From: Colletes latitarsis
Taxonomy: Eukaryota; Arthropoda; Insecta; Hymenoptera; Colletidae
Length of the DNA: 64,000 nucleotides
Assembly (NCBI RefSeq): GCF_051014445.1
Contig: NC_135141.1
Coordinates: forward strand, 9,858,001 to 9,922,000
Reading direction: 5' to 3'
The notes below the pieces were generated by a model. It saw only the letters and a program-made list of their open reading frames with translations, searched no databases and was not told where the DNA came from. This document shows positions 13,651 through 23,559 of this stretch, in pieces (the first letter of the stretch is position 1; every line of letters begins with the position of its first letter). The translations under genes and the position numbers were made by a program.

Positions 13651-16600
13651 GCCTGTTTCATTCTAGTACCACACTACTACCTGATCAAAATCAGAAAAAA
13701 ACCCAGAATCTGGCCAACAAGAATGCGAAAAATGCAACAGTATGTGCCAGATGAGGGCAAATCCCAGACCTAGCCCAGACCTAACCGGTGTTATCCTGAA
13801 AAATATTGATCGAGAACAGGTTTAATTGACTGTTACAGTTTGGTACCACATTACTACGTGATCCAAACCCGAAAAAAACCCAGGATCTGGCCAACAAGTA
13901 TGCGAAAAAAGTGAATGTATGTGCCAGATGATGGCAAATACCTGACCTAACCCAGACCTAACCGGTGTTATTCTCTAAAATATTCACCGAAACCAGGTTT
14001 AATTGGCTGTTTCAGTGTAGAAAACGCATTATCTACGTCATCCATACCAGAAAAAACCCTGGATCTGGCGAAAAATTATGCGCGAAATGCGAAAACATGA
14101 GCCAGATGAGGCCAAATCCCAGACCTAACCCAGAACTAACCGGTCTAATTCTCTAAAATATTCATCAAAAACAGCTTTAATTCACGGTTTCAGTGTGGTA
14201 ATGCATTTCCTACGTTATTCATACCAGAAAAAACCCAGGATACGGCCAACAAGTATGCTAAGAATGCGAAAACAAGAGCCAGATGAGGGCAAATCCCAGA
14301 CCTAACCCACACCTAACAGGTGTTATCCTCTAAAATATTCATCGAAACCAGGTTTAATTGGCTGTTTCAGTGTGGTAACGCATCATCTACGTCATCCAAA
14401 CCAGAGAAAACCGAGGATATGGCCAACAAGTATGCGAAAAATGCGAATGTATGAGCAAAATGATGGCAAATACAAGACCTAACCGAGGCATAACCGGTGT
14501 TATCCTCTAAAATATAGATCAAGTCCAGGTTTAATTCACAGTTTCAGTGTGGAAACGCTTTTCCTACGTTATTCATACCAGAAAAAACCTAGGATACGGC
14601 CAACAAGTATGCGAAAAATGCGATGCTATGAGCCAAATCATGGTAAATCCCAGACCTAACCCAGACATAACCTCTGTTATCCTGTAACATATTGATCGAG
14701 ACCAGGTTTAATTGACCGTTTCAGTTTGGTACCATATTACTGCGTGATCCAAACCAGAAAAAAACCCAGGATCTGGCCAACACGTATGCGAAAAATGCTA
14801 AACTATGAGCCAGATCACGGTAAATCCCAGACCTAACCCAGATATAACCTTTGTTATCCTCTAAAATATTGATCGAGACCAGGTTTAGTTGACTGTTCCA
14901 GTGTGGTACAACACTACTACGTGATCCAAACCAGAAAAAAACCCAGGATCTGTCCAACAAGTATGTGAAAAGTGCGAAAGTATGAGCCAGATCATGGTAA
15001 ATCGCAGAGCTAACCCTGACATAACCGGTGTTATACTGAAAAATAATCATCGAGAACAGGTTTAATTGACTGTTTCAGTTTGGTACCACATTACTACGTG
15101 ATCCAAACGAGAAAAGACCCAGGATATGGTCAACAAATATGCGAAGAATGCGAAAGTATGAGCCTCATGATGGCAAATCCCAGACCTAACCGAGACCTAA
15201 CCGGTGTTATCCTCTAAAATATACATCGAATTCAGGTTTAATTCACGGCTTCAGTGTGGTAATGCATTTCCTACGTTATTCATACCTGAAAAAACCCAGG
15301 ATACGGCCAACAAGTATGCGAAAAATGCGAAATCATGAGGCAGATGAGGGCAAATCCCAGACCTAACCCACACCTAACAGGTGTTATCCTCTAAAATATT
15401 CATCGAAACCAGGTTTAATTGGCTGCTTCAGTGTGGTAACGCATTATCTACGTCATCCAAACCAGAGGAACCCGAGGATATGGCCAACAAATTTGCGAGA
15501 AATGCGAAACTATGAGCCAGATCATAGGAAATCCCAGACCTAACCCAGACATAACCTTTGTTATCCTCTAAAATATTGACTGAGGCCAGGTTTAGTTGAC
15601 TGTTTCAGTGTGGTACAACATTACTACGTGATCCAAACCAGAAGAAACCCAGGATCTGTCCAACAAGTATACGAAAAGTGTGAAAGTATGAGCAAGATGA
15701 TGGCAAATACCAGACCTAACCGACACCTAGCCGGTGTTATCCTCTAAAATATAGATCAAATCCACGTTTAGTTCACTGTTTCTGTGTGGAAACGCATTCC
15801 CTACGTTATTCATACCAGAGAAAACCCAAGATACGGCCAACAAGTATGCGAAAAATGCGAAACTATGAGCCAAATCATGGTAAATCCCAGACCTAACCCA
15901 GACCTGTTATCCTCTAAACTATTGACCCCAACCAGATATAATTGACTGTTACAGTGTGGTACCACATTACTACGTGATCCAAACTAGAAAAAACCCAGGA
16001 TCTGGCCAAAAATTATGCGCGAAATGCGAAAACATGAGCCAGATGAGGCCAAATCCCAGACCTAACCCAGAACTAACCGGTGTTATTCTTTAAAATATTC
16101 ATCAAAAACAGGTTCGATTGACGGTTTCAGTGTGGTAACGCTTTACCTACGTTATCCAAACCAGAAAAAACCCAGGATATGGCCAACAAATATGCGAAAA
16201 ATGCGAAAGTATGAGCCTGATGATGGCAAATGCCAGACCTAACCGAGACCTAACCGGTGTTATCCTCTTAAATATAGATCGAATCCAGGTTTAATTCACT
16301 GTTTCAGTGTGGTAACGAATTTCCTACGTTATGCATACCAGAAAAACCCAGGATACGGCCAACAAGTATGCGAAAAATGCGAAAGTATGGGCCTGATGAG
16401 GGCAAATCCCAGACCTAGCCCAGACCTAACCGGTGTTATCCTGGAAAATATTGATTGACAGCAGGTTAGTTGACTGTTTCAGTTTGGTACCACATTACTA
16501 CCTTATCCAAACCAGAAAAAAACCCAGGATCTGGCCAACAAATATGCGAGAAATGCGAAAGTATGTGCCAGATGATGGCAAATACCAGACCTAACCGAGA

Positions 16601-18368
16601 CGTAACTGGTGTTATCCTCTAAAATATAGATCGAATCCAGGTTTAATTCACTGTTTCAGTGTGGTAACGCATTTCCTACGTTATTCATACCAGAAAAAAC
16701 CCAGGATTCGGCCAACAAGTATGCGATAAGTGCGAAAGTATGTGCCAGATAAGGGCAAATCCCAGACCACACACAGACCTGTTATCCTCTAAACTATTGA
16801 TCGCAACCAGGTATAATTGACTGTTTCAGTGTGGTACCACATTACTACCTGATTCAAACCAGAAGAAACCCAGGATCTGGCCAACAAATATGCGAGAAAT
16901 GCGAAAGTATGTGCCAGATGATGGCAAATACCAGACCTAAGCCAGACCTAACCGGTGATATCCTCTAAAATATTGATCGAAACCAGGTTTAATTGACAGT
17001 TTCAGTGTGGTAACGCATTATCTACGTCATCCAAACCAGAAAGAACCCAGGATATGGCCAACAAATTTGCGAGAAATGCGAAACTATGAGCCAGATCATG
17101 GTAAATCCCAGACCTAACCCACACCTAACCAGTGTTATCCTCTAAAATATACATCGAATCCAGGTTTAATTGGGTGTTTCAGTGTGGTAACGCATTATCT
17201 ACGTCATCCAAACCAGAAAAAACCCAAGGTATGGCCAACAAATATGCGAGAAATGCGAAACTATGAGCCAGATCATAGGAAATCCCAGACCTAACCCAGA
17301 CATAACATTTGTTATCCTCTAAAATATTGATAGAGGCCAGGTTTAGTTGACTGTTTCAGTGTGGTACAACATTACTACGTGATCCAAACGAGAAGAAACC
17401 CAGGATCTGTCCCACAAGTATACGAAAAGTGCGAAAGTATGAGTAAGATGATGGCAAATACCAGACCTAACTGAGACCTAGCCGGTGTTATCCTCTAAAA
17501 TATAGATCAAATCCACGTTTAATTCACTGTTTTAGTGTGGAAACGCATTCCCTACGTTATTCATACCAGAGAAAACCCAAGATATGGCCAACAAGTATGC
17601 GAAAAATGAGAAACTATGAGCCAAATCATGGTAAATCCCAGACCTAACTCAGACATAACCGGTGTTATCCTCTAAAATATTGATCGAGACCAGGTTTAAT
17701 TGACTGTTTCAGTTTGGTACCACATTACTACGTGATCCCGATCAGAAAAAACTAAGGATCTGGCCAATAAGTATGCAAAAAATGCGAAAGTATGTGCCAG
17801 ATGATGGCAAATACCAGACCTAACCCAGACCTAACCGGTGTTGTTCTCTAAAATATTCACCGAAACCAGGTTTAATTGACTGTTTCAGTTTGGTACCACA
17901 TTACTACGTGATCCCGACCAGAAAAAAACTCAGGATCTGGCCAACAAGTATGCGAAAAATGCGAAAGAATGAGCCAGGTGGGGGCAAATCCCAGACCTAA
18001 CCGGTGTTATCCTGTAAAATATTGATCGAGACCATGTTTAGTTGACTGTTTCAGTGTGGTACCACATTACTACGTGTTGCAAACCAAAAAGTACCCAGAA
18101 TCTGGCCAACAAGTATGCGAAGAATGCGACAGTATGAGCCAGATGAGGGCATATCCCAGACCTAACCCAGACCTAACCGGTGTTATCCTGTAAAATATTG
18201 ATCGAGACCAGGTTTAGTTGACTGTTTCAGTGTGGTAACGCATTTCCTACGTTATTCATACCAGAAAATACCCAGGATACGGCTAACAAGTAAGCGAAAA
18301 GTGCGAAAGTATGTGCCAGATGAGGGCAAATCCCAGACCTAACCCAGACCTGTTATCCTCTAAACTAT
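13651..18368 (+). repeat. Diverged 176-bp satellite array, family B (about 27 monomers)
   Basis: The period and phase continue from family A (GTTTC at 13,655 to 18,224, mean about 175.7 bp). Monomers are more diverged from each other, and many replace the central palindrome by GTGGTAACGC followed by TTTCCTACGTTATTCATACC. Three monomers (about 15,900, 16,785 and 18,350) share a 7-bp loss between GACCT and GTTATCC plus an AAACTATTG variant; the retrotransposon downstream sits in the third of these. One monomer near 17,995 has only one copy of the CCAGACCTAAC sub-repeat. No long recent duplication is obvious here, consistent with an older part of the array. No gene is seen. Confidence 0.93.
18365..18368. 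repeat. Target-site duplication CTAT, left copy of element 1
   Basis: CTAT directly precedes the first LTR base on the plus strand and is repeated at 23,556-23,559 just after the other LTR. Removing the element and one copy restores an ordinary satellite segment (CTCTAAACTATTGATCGG). A reading of 5-6 bp is possible if the terminal LTR bases are assigned differently. Confidence 0.8.
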
Positions 18369-18766
18369 TGTGGGATTTACAATTAAACGGATGCGGTGAT
18401 ACAAAAATTTTATTCCGTCGGAAAACGATATAATCAAAACTCTTTATTACGCTCGGTGTTTCGCTCTTGAAAAGTCTCTGTGTCTCGTCAGCTGTTTTTG
18501 CTTCTTATATATCCTATTGTTGCACCTTCCGTTATCTCACTCACTCATTCACTCACTCTCTCTCTCTCACTCTTATCCTCGCGGTTGTTTGCTCGTCATA
18601 TGACTAGTATTTTTGAAAACGCGACGCTCGCCTTTGTTATTATTACCGGGTCATCGCGCAACCGTCTCGCACAAACGTGTAAGCGTGCAAAAACGTTTGT
18701 CGACCTTAGGAGAGTTCAAGCGCCGATCAGCCGCGGTGATTATTTAACGATTATTTTACTCCTACA
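18369..18766 (-). repeat. 3' LTR of element 1
   Basis: Plus-strand sequence begins TGTGGGATTTAC and ends ACTCCTACA, so the LTR has canonical TG...CA ends. It matches 23,158-23,555 over its full length with about ten substitutions, including the last-but-one base (C here, A in the other copy). On the element's strand it contains a TATA-like GGATATATAAG, a GA/GT-rich run upstream of it, and two AATAAA motifs. Confidence 0.93.
18409..18448 (-). terminator. Candidate polyadenylation signals in the 3' LTR
   Basis: The complement of TTTATT at 18,443-18,448 and 18,409-18,414 gives two AATAAA hexamers on the element's strand, downstream of the TATA motif. This is the expected order of promoter then polyadenylation signal in an LTR. 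Which one is used cannot be told from sequence. Confidence 0.5.
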
Positions 18767-18794
18767 CTCGGCCATCCTGCAAGGACGTTTGCCC

Positions 18795-19136
18795 TCAGAC
18801 GTCCTCCTCCTCTGAAAGATCATGCTCGACCCACGGTTTCATAAAATCAACTGCCGTCGAAGTTTGATTGGGACCTTCATGTTCGCCTACTTTTCGCACG
18901 AGATATCTGTGATTTCGCAGCGCTTTCACGACCTCGTATGGCCCCAAGAATTTATTTGCAAATTTTAAACCCGGTCCTGCCTGCGTTCGTCTGATGGCAA
19001 CTAGATCAGGTGGTTGATATACAATGGGTTCTTTTCGTCGCTTATTATAGGTATTTCTATTTTTTGCTTGTACTTTCGCAATGTTTCTCGCTGCCTCTTT
19101 ACGCATCGCGTCGCGCTTCTCTTGAAATTCCCGCAT
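18795..19136 (-). pseudogene. Integrase C-terminal tail of element 1 pol, cut off by an in-frame stop
   Basis: 113 codons in the same frame as the integrase fragment upstream, separated from it only by the TGA at 19,137-19,139. The ATG next to that stop is therefore probably an internal methionine rather than a real start. A basic stretch (AKNRNTYNKRRK) and a KFLGPYEVVKAL segment match the GPY/F module found at the C-terminus of many Gypsy integrases, which assists strand transfer and multimerisation. The frame ends in an acidic tail (DLSEEEDV) about 28 bp before the 3' LTR. No chromodomain is evident. If the TGA were read through, the tail would be contiguous with integrase. As it stands integrase ends at the close of its core region. 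Confidence 0.85.
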
Positions 19137-20720
19137 TCATTCCTTCTCTATAATCGACCTAATTTCTACGTTCTCTTTCAGATTCGCGTCAACGCCAAAG
19201 AATAATCGAAACGGAGAAGTACCAATACTACGATGCAGTGCCGTGTTAATATATTTCTGCGCGGTTTCTAAATACTTGAACCACTCATCCTGTTTCGGGG
19301 CTGATAATTTAGTTATTACAGAAATCAACGTTCTATTCATTCTCTCGACTTGACCGTTCGCTCGGGGAACTCCCACTGTTGTTAACACATGTTTTATTTT
19401 TTCCTCTGAGCAGTATTCTTGAAATTCTTTAGAAGTGAATGCTGCACCTCTATCTGAAATGATCCTGCGCGGATTCCCGAAAATAGTTGCCTGCTTACTG
19501 AGTCTCGCGATAACCTCAGATGCATTTGTGGTTTTTGTCGCATAGAACCAAGCAAATTTCGAAAATGAATCTACTACTACGAATATGTGACGATAATTCT
19601 TGCGCGTCGAAGGCAACGGACCTAAATGGTCCACGTGGTATGTATCCAGTGGTACTTCTCCTTTCGCTATTGGTTGTAAAAACCCCTCCGCTTTACCGGA
19701 TTTTCGGTCAGCTAATATGCACGAAACGCAATTTCGAACAACTTTCTCGATTCTCGACCGCGCATTGGGAATCCAATACTCTTTATCTAATATCGCTTCA
19801 GTTTTCACCGCCGAGAAGTGTCCTCGCTCGTGTGCCTCACGCAATATTTGCAACATCATAGGTTTAGGTACGACTAGTTTCAATTCCCCCTTGACCTCTT
19901 TGAACAACACTCCTCCCTTAATTACATAACCGCTGATCTCATCTTTTTCAACTAACCCTATTATCCTTTTTATGTCGGTATCGTCGCGCTGGGCTTTTGC
20001 AAAACGACGTTTTAAGCTATCCATACACTCCTCTACAACGAAACACGCTGAAACGGGATTCCTGCTTAGCGCATCAACATGCAGCATCCTCTTTCCAGGT
20101 CTATGCTCGATTTCGTACGTGAATTCTTCCAGCAATAAGATCCATCGCGCAACTCTCACACACAGATCGCGTTTCTTCATGGTCAAAGTGAATGCCCTAC
20201 AGTCTGTTACAATTTTAAATGGAATTCCGAGCAGATAGACTCGGAATTTTTTTAGTGCCCTGACTATAGCTAACACTTCTAACTCGTAACTCGAATATTT
20301 TTGTTCGGCTGAGGACGTTTTTCCGCTTGCGTAGTATACTGGATGTAGTTTGTTATCGTTCGAATTTTTCTGCAACAGTACCGCCCCATACCCAAACATA
20401 GAAGCGTCAGTGTGTAGTTCTGTTTCCGCATTTGCTCGATAGATACTTAATACCGGTTTATCACATAAAAGTTTCTTTAATATTTCGAATGCATCTTTCT
20501 GGGGCACTTCGAATACAAAGACCTTATTTGCTTTTAACATATCACTGAGCGGCCGCGCTATTAGGGAATACTGGGGAATAAACTTTCTAAAATAACCCGT
20601 TAATCCGAGAAAACTCTGTACTTGACGAATGGTCGTTGGCTGCGGAAATTTACGCACCGCCTCAGTTTTACGCTCGGAAGGAAAAATTTTCCCGTTACTG
20701 ATTTCATGTCCAAGATACTC
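19137..20720 (-). pseudogene. RT C-terminus, RNase H and integrase of element 1 pol (frame-shifted)
   Basis: This continues pol in a different frame from gag-pro-RT. The frame is open upstream of its first ATG (20,657) to about 20,720, where the RT 'YLGHEI' motif appears, so that ATG is not a true start. Counting from 20,657: RT thumb/connection, with FLGLTGYFRKFI at about 16-27; RNase H with TDAS (D84), YELE (E125), VTD (D152) and HVDALSR (D195), all four acidic residues present; integrase zinc finger H276/H280/C310/C313; catalytic core D343 (HVDHLG), D402 (ISDRGAAF) and E438 (GQVERMNR). RNase H degrades the RNA of the cDNA hybrid and integrase inserts the cDNA. Both domains look intact, but they are uncoupled from RT by the upstream frameshift, and a TGA follows residue 506. 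An ancestral polyprotein cleaved by the element's protease is known for the family. Confidence 0.93.
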
Positions 20721-23028
20721 TTTCTTGCAAAAATTGACACTTCTCCCAGTTTATCTGCAGCCCGGCTTTGCTTGCTACGGACAGTACTCGCTTCAGATTC
20801 CGGATTCCGCTCTCGTAGCCTACGGAAGGTACTATTAAATCATCAAGATTAGCTAAAACTATTTTTTCTTGGATCAGGTCTTTAAACACGTTACAAATAT
20901 ATTTTTGGAAAATTGCGGGTGAATTGCATAACCCGAATGGCACCCTTAGAAATTCATAATGCCCGTCTGGAACAATGAAAGCCGTATATTTGCAACTATT
21001 CTCGTCTACCGGTACGTGGAAAAATCCATTTCTTAAGTCGAGGGTGCTATAGTATTTCGCTTCGTGTAACAAATCTAACTGGTCCTCAATTAGTGGTAGC
21101 GGAAATCGGTCTCTGACGATTTTAGAATTTAATTTTCGGTAATCTGCACAAATTCGCGTTGAACCGTTTCTTTTTTTGACAAGTACGATGGGGCTTGCAT
21201 ACTCCGATAACGATGGTCTAACGATGCCATTTTCCACCCATTCCTGAATCTGCTTATTGACGATATCTCTTTCTAAGGGCGACAACCGCCTCGCTCGCTC
21301 ATAGACCGGTTCGCCGTCTTTCGTTATAATGGTCATTTTAATGGGCGTTTCCCTAACTTTTCCCGGCTTGTATTCTGAAACTATTTGGCGGATGTCTTCC
21401 CGATAAGCGTCTGGTACATTCGCGGTAACCATATCCTCGTCTTCGAAAATGTCTATTTTAAATACTTCGGGAATGCGATCATCATTTTTCACGGACAGTG
21501 GTCGAATGGAAATCTCCCCTTGCGCGACATGCATTTCTACCTTGTTTAAGAAGTTCGTGCCTAGCAACAACTCGTCTCTGATAATTCTACCCGGGACTAC
21601 GTGGATTTGCGCGGAATAGTTATTATTGTCTACCTGCAATTCCCCTTCAAATGCACCGTTTGTCGCGTGAACTTCGGATCCCGATCCGCGAAACTCTAAT
21701 TTCGGCGAGTTCAAACGCGGAGAGCCCAGCTTCCTATATTGATCATCCCGTATGAACGAAATGTCACTTCCGGTGTCGATCAACGCTTCGAATTTTGTTC
21801 CGTTTAATGTTACCTCTTTAATATATTTCCTTGGTGCTGATTGCACGAGGGCGCATGATGCTCCTGGTTGTGCCAGCTCCTCAGTACATCTTGCCGCAAC
21901 ATGTCCACGCTTGTTGCATTTGAAGCATTTGGGACCGCTTCCCCTCGTAGGACAGTCGTAGCCCAAGTGACCTGCTTCTCCGCAATTGTGGCAGAGCCGT
22001 AAGTTCCCTTCACGCGTCCGTTGAACGTGACCTCTGCTTTCCGTTCTTCTTTCCTGAGACGCGTTGTCTCGATTTCTCACCCTTCCCTCTGACGCTCCTT
22101 CGCCTCGTTTTCCTCCTTCTCGGAGCGTTATGTCTTCGAATGCTTCGAGCAGTGCTTCCTTGGTTCTAAATCGCAACATTCGCGCTTGGTCGCGAAGCTG
22201 CGAATCCGGGATTCCCTGAATGAGGTACGCCACGATTTCCCTTTCAGGAATTGGCATTCGATTCGCCACAATTATCTTCTCATGCACATAATTGTGCAAC
22301 GTTTCTCCTCTCCTCCACGTCCTCTCTTCGAACTGCTTTCGCAACGCCAGGATATTGGGCTCATGTCTGAACATGCTTCTAAGATCAGACAGAAGTCCCT
22401 GCACGGACATTGTGATGTGTTCTGGCTTAGAATGTAGCCATTCAAGAGCTTTCCCCTTTAATTTCATTCCGATAAGGATCCCAGCACTATCTTCACTCAG
22501 ATGGTATCTATCTCGCAATAGGTTTAGCTGTCTTTCCCAAATATCGTAACGCGAAGGTTCTCCGTCATATGAGCTCAATAGTTCTGCAATTTGTTTTATC
22601 TTTTGACCATGTGGTACACTCACCGTATTTGATGTACCAGGTTCGGTCTGCAGCCTCGTCCTTGGTTCTTCCGTAATGTTTAATTCCTGCATTTGCCTCA
22701 GCATCTCGATCTCTCGGCGTGCCAGCATCAAATCGCGTTGGATGAGCTCCTTTTCTTTTTCCACTGGCTCCAGATGTTTTCGAAGCAGGGATGCCTCAAT
22801 CACGCTCTTCGGCTCATCGGGCGGTACCGCGATGGCCTCGAATTGTGGTTCCTGGGACTGTATTATTAATTCGTCTGACATGAATCCAGAAGAATCTGCT
22901 TCTGTTAAACGGTTAATAAGTTCTGCTTTAGTTCCTGCTGTTGGTAGATTCATAAGCCGCAATCTTTCCTTTAACTCTGTCGTCGTAAGTCTGTTCAGGT
23001 TCACGCCCTCCGTTCCAGCAAAACTCAT
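20704..23028 (-). CDS. Gag-protease-RT polyprotein of element 1 (truncated by frameshift)
   Basis: 774 codons starting at an ATG about 105 bp downstream of the primer site. Domains: residues 11-45 form a SAP motif (LTTTELKERLRLMNLPTAG...), a small DNA-binding fold that prefers A+T-rich DNA in other proteins; about 80-118 is charged and probably coiled coil; about 145-305 is capsid-like; two CCHC zinc knuckles lie at 346-359 and 368-381; aspartic protease LIDTGSD at about 416-422; RT from about 560, with the first catalytic Asp in STLDLRNGFF and FLRVPFGLCNSP at about 693-704. The RT active-site box reads ANLDDLIV: both aspartates are present but the usual preceding tyrosine is asparagine. The frame ends abruptly after WEKCQF, shifting to the other pol frame. 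Gag, protease and RT share one frame, so no programmed frameshift is needed between gag and pol. Likely inactive. Confidence 0.93.
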   Translation of the reverse strand: MSFAGTEGVNLNRLTTTELKERLRLMNLPTAGTKAELINRLTEADSSGFMSDELIIQSQEPQFEAIAVPPDEPKSVIEASLLRKHLEPVEKEKELIQRDLMLARREIEMLRQMQELNITEEPRTRLQTEPGTSNTVSVPHGQKIKQIAELLSSYDGEPSRYDIWERQLNLLRDRYHLSEDSAGILIGMKLKGKALEWLHSKPEHITMSVQGLLSDLRSMFRHEPNILALRKQFEERTWRRGETLHNYVHEKIIVANRMPIPEREIVAYLIQGIPDSQLRDQARMLRFRTKEALLEAFEDITLREGGKRGEGASEGRVRNRDNASQERRTESRGHVQRTREGNLRLCHNCGEAGHLGYDCPTRGSGPKCFKCNKRGHVAARCTEELAQPGASCALVQSAPRKYIKEVTLNGTKFEALIDTGSDISFIRDDQYRKLGSPRLNSPKLEFRGSGSEVHATNGAFEGELQVDNNNYSAQIHVVPGRIIRDELLLGTNFLNKVEMHVAQGEISIRPLSVKNDDRIPEVFKIDIFEDEDMVTANVPDAYREDIRQIVSEYKPGKVRETPIKMTIITKDGEPVYERARRLSPLERDIVNKQIQEWVENGIVRPSLSEYASPIVLVKKRNGSTRICADYRKLNSKIVRDRFPLPLIEDQLDLLHEAKYYSTLDLRNGFFHVPVDENSCKYTAFIVPDGHYEFLRVPFGLCNSPAIFQKYICNVFKDLIQEKIVLANLDDLIVPSVGYESGIRNLKRVLSVASKAGLQINWEKCQFLQERVSWT

Positions 23029-23134
23029 CTTTGGTTCGTCGTGATTCTCTTTACCTCGTAACTCTTTTACTCTGCTCGTTTCCGACTGCCGTATGTTTTG
23101 TATTAATCACTCGCGATACCACTGTTGCTGTACA

Positions 23135-23151
23135 ATCCCGGACGAGCCCCA
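23135..23151 (-). promoter_or_regulatory. Primer-binding site, proline-tRNA-like
   Basis: On the element's strand the leader reads TGGGGCTCGTCCGGGAT, six bases after the 5' LTR. From memory, the complement of a eukaryotic proline tRNA 3' end is the same but with one more G after TGG (the gammaretroviral 'PBS-Pro'). The position beside the 5' LTR and the TGG start fit a minus-strand DNA primer site. The one-base difference could be a mutation or reflect a different isoacceptor. Confidence 0.75.
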
Positions 23152-23157
23152 AAAAAT

Positions 23158-23555
23158 TGTGGGATTTACAATTAAACGGATGCGGTGATACAAAAATTTT
23201 ATTCCGTCGGAAAACGATATAATCAAAACTCTTTATTACGCTCGGTGTTTCACTCTTGAAAAGACTCTGTGTCTCGTCAGCTGTTTTAGCTTCTTATATA
23301 TCCTGTTGTCGCACCTTCCGCTATCTCACTCACTCATTCACTCACTCTCCCTCTCTCACTCTTATCCTCGCGGTTGTTCACTCGTCATATGACCAGTATT
23401 TTTGAAAACGCGACGCTCGCCTTTGTTATTATTACCGGGTCATCGCGCAACCGTCTCGCACAAACGTGTAAGCGTGCAAAAACGTTTGTCGACCTTAGGA
23501 GAGTTCAAGCGCCGATCAGCCGCGGTGATTATTTAACGATTATTTTACTCCTAAA
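23158..23555 (-). repeat. 5' LTR of element 1
   Basis: Same 398-bp span as 18,369-18,766 with about ten substitutions. Its outer end reads ACTCCTAAA where the other copy has ACTCCTACA, so the terminal dinucleotide on the element's strand has changed from TG to TT. The inner end, TGTGGGATTTAC, is intact. It would drive transcription of the element towards lower coordinates. Confidence 0.93.
23293..23375 (-). promoter_or_regulatory. Candidate promoter in the 5' LTR: TATA motif plus GA/GT-rich tract
   Basis: The complement of 23,293-23,303 is GGATATATAAG, a TATA-box-like motif. Immediately upstream on the element's strand, at about 23,320-23,370, is a run of GAGAG and GAGTGAGTGA units, the kind of sequence bound by GAGA-type factors in insects (known for that family of sites; binding here is inference). 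The other LTR has one more CT unit uninterrupted. Confidence 0.55.
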
Positions 23556-23559
23556 CTAT
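23556..23559. repeat. Target-site duplication CTAT, right copy of element 1
   Basis: Matches 18,365-18,368. Satellite sequence resumes in phase immediately after it with TGATCGGCGCCTGG. Confidence 0.8.

Larger units (their letters stand above)
18369..23555 (-). mobile_element. Full-length but defective Ty3/Gypsy LTR retrotransposon (element 1)
   Basis: About 5.19 kb inserted in the satellite on the minus strand. Seen in the sequence: two 398-bp LTRs in direct orientation, a 4-bp target duplication, a proline-tRNA-like primer site just inside the 5' LTR, and a coding region in the order SAP domain, capsid-like Gag, two CCHC knuckles, protease, reverse transcriptase, RNase H, integrase. Integrase following RNase H places it in Ty3/Gypsy (Metaviridae) rather than Copia. 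Gag and Pol share one frame at the start, with no envelope gene between pol and the 3' LTR. It is inactive as read: there is a frameshift at about 20,720-20,735 and an in-frame TGA at 19,137-19,139. The LTRs differ at roughly ten sites, so the insertion is not very recent. Confidence 0.95.

Noticed and set aside
18767..18800. Polypurine tract of element 1
   Set aside because: On the element's strand the bases before the 3' LTR (GGATGGCCGAG) are only partly purine. The better GAGGAGGAGGA run lies inside the end of the coding frame about 30 bases away, so I could not assign it with confidence.
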